From IMG/VR virus record IMGVR_UViG_3300030419_006697, positions 1 through 63,851 of that record: 63,851 nucleotides of DNA; one strand, 5' to 3'. Under the pieces are notes generated by a model. It saw only the letters and a list, made by a program, of their open reading frames with translations. It made no database searches and had not been told where the DNA came from. Shown piece after piece: positions 56,102 through 63,851 of the stretch. This stretch comes from a virus. Each line of letters starts with the position of its first letter. The first letter of the stretch is position 1. The translations under genes and the position numbers were made by a program.

Positions 56102-59011
56102 ATGCCAGCAAAAGATTTTAAATTTATTTCCCCTGGAGTATTTGTCAATGAGATCGATAATTCTCAATTACCAGCCACTCCAGAAGGCGTTGGACCAGTC
56201 ATTATCGGTCGCGCCGAGCGTGGCCCAGGGCTTATCCCAACACAAGTTGAGTCATTTTCTGAATTTGTGCAATTATTTGGTAATCCAACGCCTGGTGGCC
56301 AAGGAGGAGATATTTCTAGAACTGGAAACTCTTTAGGTCCAACATACGGCGCATACGCTGCACAAGCTTGGCTAAGAAATAACTCTCCTGTTACATATGT
56401 GCGTTTGGTAGGCAGGCAGAATTCAGCTGCTACTAGTGGGGATGCCAAAGGTTTTGCTGGCTGGGACACTCTTCGCACTGATCCTGATAACGGCGCTACA
56501 CAAGGTGGTGCATATGGTCTTTTCGTGTTTCAGTCCGGATCCGGCACATCTCAATCCGCGCAGCTAGCAGCTATATGGTATGTTCAAACCGGGTCGGTTG
56601 CCCTTTCTGGTACTTCTTACAGCGCCTCGGCTGGTGGTGTTCTTGCCGCAGCTTCCGACGAGGAGCACGCCAAAGGTTCATCAATTTATTTTGGCGCCAC
56701 TGGCGATAAAGAATTTAAAGCAATTGTCACTAGTGCTAGTCCATATGATGCTGGTGAGATTATTGACACTAAATTCAATTTTGATTCGACTTCCGAAAAC
56801 TTCATTAGAAAAGTTTTCAATACAAACCCAGTATTAACCAATACTGATATTAGTGCTACTGGCTCTAACTATTGGCTTGGAGAAACGTTTGAGGATGAGG
56901 TTAATAACCTTTTAGGATCAGGCCCAGCCAATCAATACGGCGTCTTGCTTCCGCTATTTTCTGGCACCATTCCAGGCGGCAGTTTCAGAAGAGACTTTAG
57001 CGATCCTCGCACTGGTTGGTTTGTTTCACAAGATCTTTCTACAAATACAGGCTCTTTTGATGCGGCCACACAAACAAAGCTTTTCCGCTTGGTAGCTAAA
57101 AACACAGGCCGATGGGCCTCTAGAAATCTTAAAGTCTCCATTCAGGATATTCGAGCATCAAGCGATCCAGCAAATGCTTACGGCTCTTTCACTGTTGCAG
57201 TCCGCTCAATGGGCGATACTGACAATAGACCACGAATACTAGAGCAATTTAACAATTGCAATCTTAATCCGAATTCGGAAAACTACGTAGCTAGGAAAAT
57301 TGGTGATAAATTCCTAGAATGGGATGATACTGATCGTAGATATCGCTTATATGGAAACCATAACAGTAACTCCAACTATCTTTATGTAGATATGGCCACC
57401 AACGTTGATGAAGGTTTAACCAATCCAGAGTTTCTACCATTTGGTGTCTTTGGGCCACCAAGATTCAGTTCTTTTACGGATTACGAATCACCAGCTAACG
57501 TTGATACTTTGGTCACTGGAGCAACAAATTTCTTGGATGGTCAGTCTTTTGATGAAAGGGTTGTATCCGGTTCCACTAGCGTCACGGCCGTTACCCTTAA
57601 TTTCCCAAAACTTCGCTTAAGGGTGTCGGCTTCAGAAGGCAACCCAACTGATCTTCGCGATGTATGGTTCGGTGTTGATACAACTTTTAATCGCCAAGGT
57701 CGACCTTCTGAAACGATTGGAGATTATACCGGTCCAAAGCCACTTGGCGTAGATATGTTTGTAGCTGACAGCGAAGCAGGCACTGTGGATTCGTGGGTAT
57801 TTACACTGGACGATATGATGAATACCGATGCAATCAGTACTACAAATATTCTAACCGGTACAAATGTGTACGTATCTGGCTCCAGACAGTCGGATCCCAA
57901 AACAAGCGCCGGAAGCCTTCGCGCTGCAAACCCAAATCTTACATATGTTAACTCTTCAAGTTATAAAAACGTTTTGGACAATGGAGCAGATCAATTCACA
58001 ACAGTGCTCCATGGTGGGTATGACGGTCTAGATATCACAGAGTCTGAACCTTTCAGAAATGAATATATACTAGACGGCACAGAGATAACAAACTATGCAT
58101 TCAACTCTCTTAAAATTGCGATTGACTCTTTGAGAGATCCAGAAGTAGTTGAGTTTGATGTTGCTGCTATGCCTGGTATCACAAACAATGTTCTTAACAG
58201 AAATCTTGTTGATATGTGTGAGAATCGTGGCGATGCATTAGCAGTTATCGATCTTAAAGGTGGCTATGTGCCCGAAACAGAGAATACCCAGTCGGTGCAA
58301 GATCGTTTAGGTTCGGTTGCTTCAACGATAAACAACAAAAGACAAAGTTTGCAAATTAACTCAAGTTTTGGTTGCGCATACTACCCATGGGTACAAATTC
58401 AAGACACCATCAATGGAGCGCTTTTATGGGCACCACCTTCAGTAGCGGCTATCGGAGCAATGTCCTATGGCCAGGCGACACAAGAGTTGTGGTTTGCTCC
58501 AGCTGGTTTTACAAGAGGCGGCTTGTCAGTGAACAATGCTGCTGGTGTCCCGGTAGTCGGTGTTCGCGAACGATTGGTTTCGAAAGACCGCGATAAGCTC
58601 TACGAAGCAAACATTAACCCAATTGCGCAATTCCCAGCAGAAGGTATTGTAATCTTTGGCCAAAAGACGCTACAAGTTACTCCATCTGCTTTGGATAGAA
58701 TTAATGTCAGAAGATTGCTAATCTTTGTTAAACGACAAATTTCTAGAATTGCAGCAACATTGTTGTTTGACCAAAATGTTCAGAGCACTTGGAACCGCTT
58801 CCTTGGTAGAGCGGAGCCATTCCTAGCTTCAGTGCAAGCTGGTCTAGGATTAACTGACTATCGCATTATTCTGGATGAGTCAACAACAACTCCAGATTTG
58901 ATTGATAGAAACATTATGTATGCCAAAATTTTCCTTAAGCCGGCTCGCGCCATCGAGTTTATTGCGATTGATTTTGTAATTACAGATTCAGGAGCATCAT
59001 TTGAGGATTAA
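56102..59011 (+). CDS. 18: Tail sheath protein (gp18-like)
   Basis: A 969-aa contractile sheath subunit. The N-terminus FKFISPGVFVNEIDNSQLPA then PVIIGRAERGP and FSEFVQLFGNPTPGGQGGDI is classic for phage sheaths; AYAAQAWLRNNSPVTYVRLVG follows. The C-terminal domain (WFAPAGFTRGGL, VSKDRDKLYEANINPIAQFP, INVRRLLIFVKRQISRIAATLLFDQN) carries the conserved polymerisation core. It is about 300 residues longer than T4 gp18 (659 aa), the extra sequence lying in the beta-rich middle, probably surface-exposed. Strong SD AAAGGAGAG. The tube gene follows after 45 bases. Confidence 0.95.
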   Translation: MPAKDFKFISPGVFVNEIDNSQLPATPEGVGPVIIGRAERGPGLIPTQVESFSEFVQLFGNPTPGGQGGDISRTGNSLGPTYGAYAAQAWLRNNSPVTYVRLVGRQNSAATSGDAKGFAGWDTLRTDPDNGATQGGAYGLFVFQSGSGTSQSAQLAAIWYVQTGSVALSGTSYSASAGGVLAAASDEEHAKGSSIYFGATGDKEFKAIVTSASPYDAGEIIDTKFNFDSTSENFIRKVFNTNPVLTNTDISATGSNYWLGETFEDEVNNLLGSGPANQYGVLLPLFSGTIPGGSFRRDFSDPRTGWFVSQDLSTNTGSFDAATQTKLFRLVAKNTGRWASRNLKVSIQDIRASSDPANAYGSFTVAVRSMGDTDNRPRILEQFNNCNLNPNSENYVARKIGDKFLEWDDTDRRYRLYGNHNSNSNYLYVDMATNVDEGLTNPEFLPFGVFGPPRFSSFTDYESPANVDTLVTGATNFLDGQSFDERVVSGSTSVTAVTLNFPKLRLRVSASEGNPTDLRDVWFGVDTTFNRQGRPSETIGDYTGPKPLGVDMFVADSEAGTVDSWVFTLDDMMNTDAISTTNILTGTNVYVSGSRQSDPKTSAGSLRAANPNLTYVNSSSYKNVLDNGADQFTTVLHGGYDGLDITESEPFRNEYILDGTEITNYAFNSLKIAIDSLRDPEVVEFDVAAMPGITNNVLNRNLVDMCENRGDALAVIDLKGGYVPETENTQSVQDRLGSVASTINNKRQSLQINSSFGCAYYPWVQIQDTINGALLWAPPSVAAIGAMSYGQATQELWFAPAGFTRGGLSVNNAAGVPVVGVRERLVSKDRDKLYEANINPIAQFPAEGIVIFGQKTLQVTPSALDRINVRRLLIFVKRQISRIAATLLFDQNVQSTWNRFLGRAEPFLASVQAGLGLTDYRIILDESTTTPDLIDRNIMYAKIFLKPARAIEFIAIDFVITDSGASFED

Positions 59012-59022
59012 TATCAGGTTAG

Positions 59023-59036
59023 ACTACTTATAAATA
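59023..59036 (+). promoter_or_regulatory. Late promoter: ACTACTTATA overlapping TATAAATA
   Basis: Both signals coincide here: the window's recurrent ACTAnTTAnW element (59023-59032) and an exact T4 late box TATAAATA (59029-59036), about 20 bases before the tube protein start with AAAGGAG between. This site links the new motif to a known late promoter type. Confidence 0.6.
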
Positions 59037-59056
59037 GAACAAAGGAGATTCAGTAG

Positions 59057-59614
59057 ATGGCATTTTGGAATAGTAACGCAGTGGAGCCTAAACGAGCTTT
59101 TAGGTTTTTAATGGATATCGGAGCAGCAGGCACAGACGTTTTAGCTTCATATTACGTTAAATCGGTTAAAAAGCCAAACTTTACTATGGATGGAGCACAA
59201 GAAGTTAGGTACATTGGACATACTTTTAAGTATCCCGGCCGCATTAAATGGGAAGATATCTCAATAACAGTTATCGATCCTGCTAGTCCAGACGCTACAG
59301 CCATCATGATGAATATATTAAGCAATTCTGGATACTCTATTCCTGTTAATGTCGGAGCTGCGGTTGAAACAATTTCCAAGGCCAAAGCAAATGCTGCAAT
59401 GGGGCAAATGAGAATACGACAAATTAATGATGTGGGTCAAGAAATCGAAGTTTGGACTCTTCATAATCCATTTTTTCAAGGCGTAGACTTTGGAGAGGTC
59501 AACTATGAAACTGATGATATAGTTTCTTATACACTTACAGTTACATATGACAATGCCACTCTAGGAAAAACTTCCACCACAGTCAACCCTGATGTAGCTT
59601 CAAAATCCACCTAA
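59057..59614 (+). CDS. 19: Tail tube protein (gp19-like)
   Basis: A 185-aa tube subunit, forming the rigid inner tube inside the sheath. Family segments: MAFWNSNAVEPKRAFRFLM, SYYVKSVKKPNFTMDGAQEV, FKYPGRIKWEDISITVIDP and the closing VDFGEVNYETDDIVSYTLTVTYD. Length is close to T4 gp19 (163 aa). Strong SD AAAGGAG and a promoter with a perfect TATAAATA upstream. It is followed by a paralogue sharing the N-terminal FWNSNxVEPKRxFR. Confidence 0.93.
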   Translation: MAFWNSNAVEPKRAFRFLMDIGAAGTDVLASYYVKSVKKPNFTMDGAQEVRYIGHTFKYPGRIKWEDISITVIDPASPDATAIMMNILSNSGYSIPVNVGAAVETISKAKANAAMGQMRIRQINDVGQEIEVWTLHNPFFQGVDFGEVNYETDDIVSYTLTVTYDNATLGKTSTTVNPDVASKST

Positions 59615-59617
59615 AAT

Positions 59618-59627
59618 ACTATTTAAT
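59618..59627 (+). promoter_or_regulatory. Candidate promoter element ACTATTTAAT (short leader)
   Basis: Copy of ACTAnTTAnW only 5 bases before the ATG at 59633, which has no SD. If functional it would give an almost leaderless mRNA; it could also be chance in AT-rich sequence. Confidence 0.3.
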
Positions 59628-59632
59628 ATAGT

Positions 59633-60295
59633 ATGACCTTTTGGAATTCAAATCGTGTAGAGCCTAAAAGAGATTTTCGATGGATAGGTTTAATCGAACT
59701 TAATTCCCCAGATGAGACTTCAAGCACCAATATTGATTTGTTTACAATATCTAGCTGGTCTGCTCCGGAATTAAATGTGGAAAAGAAAGAATGGATTCAT
59801 CCTTTATCCGGAATAAGAACAATTTTGCCCAGTGAAGCAAAATGGTCGGATATAGAAATTTCTATAGTTGATGTGGAACCACTTCTTGCTCCGATTAAAA
59901 ACATTCCAATAGTAGGAGAAGCGGCTCATCAGATTAGCAATCAAAATAATAGCGCAAAAATATATAAGTGGCTTGTGTCTAACGGATACGATCCAGATGG
60001 CGATATTAGAAAATTTGTGACACAAGCAAGTCAACCGGCCCTTTCAAATTTAACATTATTAAAGCTTGATTCTAATGGCGCCATTTATGAAGAATTTCTA
60101 TTTTTAGGCCCTAAACTTAATAAAGTGACTTTTGGCAATAAAATGGATTATAATTCAGATAATATAAGTATGGTTACATTGGGCTTTTCAGTCGAGTCGG
60201 TAGCTTATAATCTAATGGCGGATAAACCGGGTGCGCGACCGACTGGTATTACTGAAGCCATCAAAAAGAAAATAAAAAAACTATTTGGTTCTTGA
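59633..60295 (+). CDS. Tail tube paralogue, possible tube initiator or terminator protein
   Basis: A 220-aa protein whose start MTFWNSNRVEPKRDFRWIGL mirrors the preceding tube protein, followed by tube-like segments (FTISSWSAPELNVEKKEWIH, LPSEAKWSDIEISIVDVEPL, NKVTFGNKMDYNSDNISMVT). An insertion in the middle and a basic C-terminus (ITEAIKKKIKKLFGS) set it apart. In contractile tails the tube initiator (gp54, gp48) and terminator share the tube fold, so a specialised ring at one end of the tube is likely. No SD is visible before the ATG. Which end it caps cannot be told. Confidence 0.7.
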   Translation: MTFWNSNRVEPKRDFRWIGLIELNSPDETSSTNIDLFTISSWSAPELNVEKKEWIHPLSGIRTILPSEAKWSDIEISIVDVEPLLAPIKNIPIVGEAAHQISNQNNSAKIYKWLVSNGYDPDGDIRKFVTQASQPALSNLTLLKLDSNGAIYEEFLFLGPKLNKVTFGNKMDYNSDNISMVTLGFSVESVAYNLMADKPGARPTGITEAIKKKIKKLFGS

Positions 60296-60302
60296 TTGAT
60301 AA

Positions 60303-60331
60303 TTTAAAAAAGTTTCGAAATATATTATAAT
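60303..60331 (+). promoter_or_regulatory. Possible host-type sigma70 promoter before the gp26-like gene
   Basis: A perfect -10 box TATAAT at 60326-60331 with a weak -35 (TTTAAA, 60303-60308) at 17-base spacing, 18 bases before the start at 60350. This gap lacks the ACTAnTTAnW element. AT-rich sequence makes chance matches likely. Confidence 0.3.
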
Positions 60332-60349
60332 ACACAAAATGGAGGAAAT

Positions 60350-61186
60350 ATGAGAAACAACCACAACAGGCTTGGGCTAGAAGATCCAACAAACAACCTT
60401 CAGTTAAATACGGATGTGCCACCAACGACTCAAGCAATGCAGTTTATTGTTCCAACAGAAATTGTTGAATTGCCAAGTAAGGGTCTTTTTTATGATGAAG
60501 GCCACCCGCTTCACGAAAAAGACACTGTTGAGATTAGACATATGACTACAAAAGAAGAAGATATTTTAATCAATCAAAGTTATATCAAAAATGGCATTGT
60601 AATTGATAAATTAATTCAATCAGTGTTGATAACTCCACAAGTTAACGTTAAGGATCTTCTTGTTGGGGACAAAAATGCCATTACAGTGGCTTGCCGAATA
60701 CACGGTTATGGCCCAGAATATGAGACAAAATACACTTGTCCATCGTGTAATAATTCTCAAACATATGTATTCGATTTGAATGAAGTAAGCAATAATGATT
60801 TTGCTTCATATTTAGAAGAATTTGATGCTCAAGTCGATTATGACAGGAAAACCATCACATTGCCCATCCCAAGAACTAACACAAAATTAGAGTTAAAAAT
60901 TCTTAAAGATGATGCTTCCTCAAAGAAAGCAAAAAAGAAAAATACTGGTACTATTACAAGGCAGTACGAAAAAATGATTTACTCTGTTAATGGGAATTCT
61001 GATAGACAATATGTAAAATCCTATATTGCTTCAATGTCGGCTTTAGACAGTCGATATCTCCGTGCTGCGTATGCCAAAATTGTTCCTTCTGTGGATTTTA
61101 CTTGTGATTTTGAATGTGAACAGTGTAGCTTTACAAGTGAAGTGGAGGTTCCGCTTAATGCGGACTTTTTTTGGCCTCAAGCCTGA
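60350..61186 (+). CDS. 26: Baseplate hub assembly protein (gp26-like, T4_baseplate family)
   Basis: A 278-aa protein of the T4 gp26 type, needed for baseplate hub formation. The signature FIVPTEIVELPSKGLFYDEG is at residues 32-51, followed by EIRHMTTKEEDILINQSYIK and LLVGDKNAITVACRIHGYG. Cys130-x2-Cys133 (CPSC) and Cys256-x2-Cys259 (CEQC) likely form one zinc site joining distant parts. SD GGAGG five bases upstream. The 3' end overlaps the next ORF by 29 bases across a run of seven T. Longer than T4 gp26 (208 aa). Confidence 0.8.
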   Translation: MRNNHNRLGLEDPTNNLQLNTDVPPTTQAMQFIVPTEIVELPSKGLFYDEGHPLHEKDTVEIRHMTTKEEDILINQSYIKNGIVIDKLIQSVLITPQVNVKDLLVGDKNAITVACRIHGYGPEYETKYTCPSCNNSQTYVFDLNEVSNNDFASYLEEFDAQVDYDRKTITLPIPRTNTKLELKILKDDASSKKAKKKNTGTITRQYEKMIYSVNGNSDRQYVKSYIASMSALDSRYLRAAYAKIVPSVDFTCDFECEQCSFTSEVEVPLNADFFWPQA

Positions 61187-61382
61187 TTACGTAAGAGCCG
61201 TGTATGAACAGTTCTTTTATATGAAATATTATGGAGGATGGAGTTTGTTTGAATTATACAGTTTGCCTGTAGGCCTCCGAAATTGGTATTTTGAAAAGCT
61301 ATCAGACCACAAGGCACAGGAAAACGAAAGTATAAAAAAAGCCACAACAAAAAATAAGTCATACGGGCCGCCTGGTTTTTAA
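61158..61382 (+). CDS. Small protein overlapping gp26-like gene, possible frameshift product or assembly factor
   Basis: A 74-aa ORF (MRTFFGLKPDYVRAVYEQFF, YYGGWSLFELYSLPVGLRNW, then a charged tail) starting inside the gp26-like gene in the +1 frame. GGAGG at 61144-61148 lies 9 bases before the ATG at 61158, so independent initiation is plausible. Alternatively, slippage on seven T (61166-61172) would fuse it to the gp26-like protein. In position and size it resembles T4 gp51-type hub assembly factors or the downstream half of tail-assembly chaperone pairs. Both readings remain open. Confidence 0.65.
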   Translation: MRTFFGLKPDYVRAVYEQFFYMKYYGGWSLFELYSLPVGLRNWYFEKLSDHKAQENESIKKATTKNKSYGPPGF

Positions 61383-61389
61383 AATTAAA

Positions 61390-61399
61390 ACTATTTATT
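61390..61399 (+). promoter_or_regulatory. Candidate promoter element ACTATTTATT (short leader)
   Basis: Copy of ACTAnTTAnW 3 bases before the ATG at 61403, which lacks an SD. Near-leaderless if functional; possibly chance. Confidence 0.3.
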
Positions 61400-61402
61400 T
61401 CT

Positions 61403-61726
61403 ATGGAAGAAAAGGTAATTATCGATCTCAATGAAGCAAAGCTGCTTAACGAAAGCACTTCTTTGATTCGCTTTGGAGCCAAAGTCAAACAAGCTCTTTA
61501 TTATATGTTTGCGCCTTCCGGTGTTTCTTTTTCACAATTCTATCTTAAAGGTAGTCCTGGTGATATCCAAGCATTTACTGCCGTTTTAGCATCTGAAAAA
61601 AGATATATGGATTCTTATTTGCAAAATGGATTAAATGATCCAAAAGTCTTAAATAATCGATATGCTTTGGACAGAGCAGTTCAAAAATTTGAACGAGAGA
61701 CAGGTATTAAGTGGCCATTGAAATAA
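61403..61726 (+). CDS. Conserved hypothetical protein upstream of tape measure (107 aa)
   Basis: A 107-aa protein (MEEKVIIDLNEAKLLNESTS). The core FYLKGSPGDIQAFTAVLASE, KRYMDSYLQNGLNDP and the C-terminal AVQKFERETGIKWPLK are of a type repeatedly found just before tape measure genes in marine T4-likes. No enzymatic motif. No SD before the ATG. A role in tail assembly or as a tail minor component is inferred from position. Confidence 0.6.
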   Translation: MEEKVIIDLNEAKLLNESTSLIRFGAKVKQALYYMFAPSGVSFSQFYLKGSPGDIQAFTAVLASEKRYMDSYLQNGLNDPKVLNNRYALDRAVQKFERETGIKWPLK

Positions 61727-61738
61727 GGAAACTAACCA

Positions 61739-63851
61739 ATGGCTGATGATATTACGAAAACCACAGAACAAATCAAACAACAAATAGAAAATGTTAAACT
61801 TCTTAAAGCCGCAATGGAAGATCTTGAAATTGCCGGATCTTCTGCTTTTGCAGAATTGTCTAAAGTTTTAAGGCCAGGTACGGAGTCGCGCGCGGCCTAT
61901 GATGAAATAGCACAAAGCATACAAGAGGCTCTAGGAAGCCAATTTAAATATGCTACTGAATTAGAAAAAACCTTACTTCTTAATCAAGAGATTGCCAAGG
62001 CAGAAAACCTTCGCTTGCAAAAGTTAACAGAGCAAGAACAAATTCAAAAACAACTTAATTCCATTGAGCAGATTAGAAATGCTCGGAAGGAGGAAGAAGA
62101 AGAATTAAATAATAAAATTACAGAAGCTCAAAAAAAACTACTTGATGTTAATGAAAGTGTTGTAAACAAAGCTAAAGAAGAATTAGAAGAATTAGAAAAA
62201 CAAAAAAAAGAGTTAGAAAAACAATGGGCCTTATCCAAGCACAAAGAAAAGGCTCAAGAACAACTACAACAAGATTTAGAAAAACAACTTATAACTCTTA
62301 AGGCCATCACAGGCTTTGATGGCGAGGATCTAGAGACACTTCGGGCTAAAATAGAAGCATTGCGCGCTGAAAACCAAGCCCGTTCCGAGGCAAATACATT
62401 ATCAGAAGAAGCTCGCAAGCTTGAAGAGACAGCGGAAGCTATAACACAAAATCGCCTAGAATCAACTTTAGGAATAAAAGACACAACAGCTGATTTTGTT
62501 GATTTGCTGATCGACGCGCAAGGCGATGCTGAAAAGCTAGCTAACGTAGCTGCCGGTGTGGAGAAGGCTTTTAAAAAGGCATTTGATCCAAAAGTTCTTA
62601 TAAAATCACTTAAGAACTTTATACAAGACCAATCAGCTGCTGCAACAAAAAACATATTTGGCCTAGATGGCCTTATTATGAGATATGCTGAATTGGGAAA
62701 AAGATTAACTCAAACTACCGGTGCCACAAAAGAGTTTGGCGTTGCTGCACAACAGTTAACTGATCGCCTTCGAGCGCAAGGATTTACTTTAGCTGAAACT
62801 GAACAGGCTATGGGTGGTTTATATATGTCTTCTGCTGCCTTTACTAGGCTAGCGGCTGCCGAGCAAAAAAATATGGGAGAATTTGCAGCTCAACTCACCA
62901 GTTTAGGAGTTGCTACAGATAATTTTGCTGTTTCTATGGATAAGTTGTTAAAAGTGTTTAAATTTACACCTGCACAAACTAGAAAAATTACAACAGAATT
63001 GTCTAATTTTGGAAGGACACTTGGTATTGGACCAAATAAAGCATTACAGCAATTTAATCAACAAATGCCATTATTAGCAAGATACGGAAGAGAACAAGGC
63101 ATAGAAATATTTAAACAATTGGCGACAACAGCACATATGGCCGGCATTGAAATGAGCGATTTAGTTAACGTTGCTAAACAATTTGATACATTTGAAGGAG
63201 CAGCGGAAGCAGCAGCTAATTTAAATTTTGTTCTTGGGGGTCCTCTTTTAAATTCAATGGATTTGATTAATGCAAATGAAGTAGAAAGAATTCAAATACT
63301 TAAGGATGCGATGGCTCAAAGTGGTAAGTCATTCAACCAGCTTGGAAGATTTCAAAAAGACTTAATTGCACAGCAGCTTGGCGTCGGTGTTGATGTTGCC
63401 CAGGCGCTCTTTTCTGATGAGAACGTTAATACTATAGAAGAAGCCACTGCTAAAATAAAAGAACAGGCAGGGGAATTAGGTTCCTTGAAAAACCAGAGTA
63501 AAGATGTACGAACTGAAGCCCAAAAGCGAGCTGCAGCAGAAGAAAAATTATTAGACACTGCAAAAGAACTGATTCCACTTGCAAAGACGTTCAATGAATT
63601 GCTAACAAAGTTAAAGGGAGCGTTAGCTCTTCTTGGGCCTTTGTTTATAGGTTTAAATCTTACTATGAAGATTATGGCCGTTGCGCGCCTGGGCGTGCTA
63701 TCTAAAGCTATGAGTGGATTGACGACTGCTATGACAGGCGGTGGTGGTGCCGCCGGCGGTGTCGCCGGCGCCCTCAATCAGACTACTAGAAATATGTCTG
63801 GCTTTGGTGAAAGCGCCGGTCGTACTGTTAATCAAGTTAATAATGTCGGTA
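61739..63851 (+). CDS. Tail tape measure protein, 3'-partial
   Basis: ORF open to the end of the window (at least 704 codons) from ATG 61739, with SD AAGGAAA upstream. The first ~280 residues are long coiled coil rich in Glu, Lys and Gln (KKLLDVNESVVNKAKEELEE), followed by a helical region with Phe/Thr-rich segments (GEFAAQLTSLGVATDNFAVS, LKVFKFTPAQTRKITTEL), then a hydrophobic stretch (GALALLGPLFIGLNLTMKIM) and Gly/Ala-rich sequence. This is the make-up of a tape measure that sets tail length and lines the tube. Position after sheath, tube and gp26 genes fits. The C-terminus is outside the window. Confidence 0.85.
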   Translation, partial: MADDITKTTEQIKQQIENVKLLKAAMEDLEIAGSSAFAELSKVLRPGTESRAAYDEIAQSIQEALGSQFKYATELEKTLLLNQEIAKAENLRLQKLTEQEQIQKQLNSIEQIRNARKEEEEELNNKITEAQKKLLDVNESVVNKAKEELEELEKQKKELEKQWALSKHKEKAQEQLQQDLEKQLITLKAITGFDGEDLETLRAKIEALRAENQARSEANTLSEEARKLEETAEAITQNRLESTLGIKDTTADFVDLLIDAQGDAEKLANVAAGVEKAFKKAFDPKVLIKSLKNFIQDQSAAATKNIFGLDGLIMRYAELGKRLTQTTGATKEFGVAAQQLTDRLRAQGFTLAETEQAMGGLYMSSAAFTRLAAAEQKNMGEFAAQLTSLGVATDNFAVSMDKLLKVFKFTPAQTRKITTELSNFGRTLGIGPNKALQQFNQQMPLLARYGREQGIEIFKQLATTAHMAGIEMSDLVNVAKQFDTFEGAAEAAANLNFVLGGPLLNSMDLINANEVERIQILKDAMAQSGKSFNQLGRFQKDLIAQQLGVGVDVAQALFSDENVNTIEEATAKIKEQAGELGSLKNQSKDVRTEAQKRAAAEEKLLDTAKELIPLAKTFNELLTKLKGALALLGPLFIGLNLTMKIMAVARLGVLSKAMSGLTTAMTGGGGAAGGVAGALNQTTRNMSGFGESAGRTVNQVNNVG

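Noticed and set aside
61062-61157. Longer version of the ORF overlapping the gp26-like gene
   Set aside because: The upstream part lies inside the gp26-like gene in a shadow frame; ATG 61158 has a GGAGG SD and the recognisable sequence begins there.
62254-63777. Two open frames on the - strand (133 and 141 aa)
   Set aside because: Antisense to the coiled-coil and Ala-rich parts of the tape measure; Ser/Ala-biased composition typical of shadows.
1-63851. tRNA genes or CRISPR arrays
   Set aside because: Gaps between genes are short and no cloverleaf with a T-loop GTTC pattern or direct-repeat/spacer array was seen. The repeats found are coding repeats in structural genes.

Overview
The window is a stretch of a large, AT-rich, T4-like myovirus (contractile-tailed phage) genome, most likely from a marine or other aquatic setting. 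All supportable genes lie on the + strand, packed end to end with many 1-4 bp stop/start overlaps. No gene-free stretch exceeds 300 bases, and I see no tRNA, CRISPR array, integrase or insertion sequence. The T4-type set is clear: terminase, portal, S80 prohead protease, acidic scaffold, gp23-type capsid protein, neck proteins, sheath, tube, gp26-type baseplate assembly factor, tape measure, gp25 and gp6. Strong Shine-Dalgarno sequences before most genes argue for a host that uses them. The putative two-protein spanin set suggests a Gram-negative host. The host itself cannot be named from this sequence.

Layout. (1) 1-31.7 kb: baseplate and tail periphery. It begins inside an amidase gene, then a spike-like protein, a 2024-aa protein with three SH3-like repeats, gp25, gp6, and a series of very large structural proteins (3077, 1071 and 1063 aa) with smaller wedge or fibre-like proteins. 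(2) 31.7-36.8 kb: an embedded nucleic-acid cassette of RuvC-like resolvase, YkuK/DUF458 RNase H-like protein, zinc-ribbon/TOPRIM primase and a fused Mre11-Rad50 (gp47-gp46) protein. It is followed by a 186-bp relic of a second Rad50 C-terminus. (3) 36.9-42.1 kb: LamG-type adhesin, a probable lysis cassette (small membrane protein, TM plus coiled-coil protein, signal-peptide plus TM protein) and two tail fibres with Peptidase_S74 chaperone ends, closed by a strong terminator. (4) 42.2-53.0 kb: DNA packaging and head genes, including a bS21-like ribosomal protein between the prohead protease and the scaffold, closed by a terminator after the capsid gene. (5) 53.1-63.9 kb: neck, sheath, tube, tube paralogue, gp26-like factor and the start of the tape measure, which runs off the window.

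The most interesting signals are four. The first is the bS21-like gene in the head operon. The second is a recurrent intergenic element, ACTAnTTAnW, found eleven times just upstream of genes and twice directly after a terminator, which looks like this phage's late promoter. The third is the resolvase/YkuK/primase/SbcDC-fusion operon. The fourth is the out-of-frame Rad50 relic, whose last bases supply the ribosome binding site of the next gene. All functional calls come from reading motifs and gene order; no database search was run.
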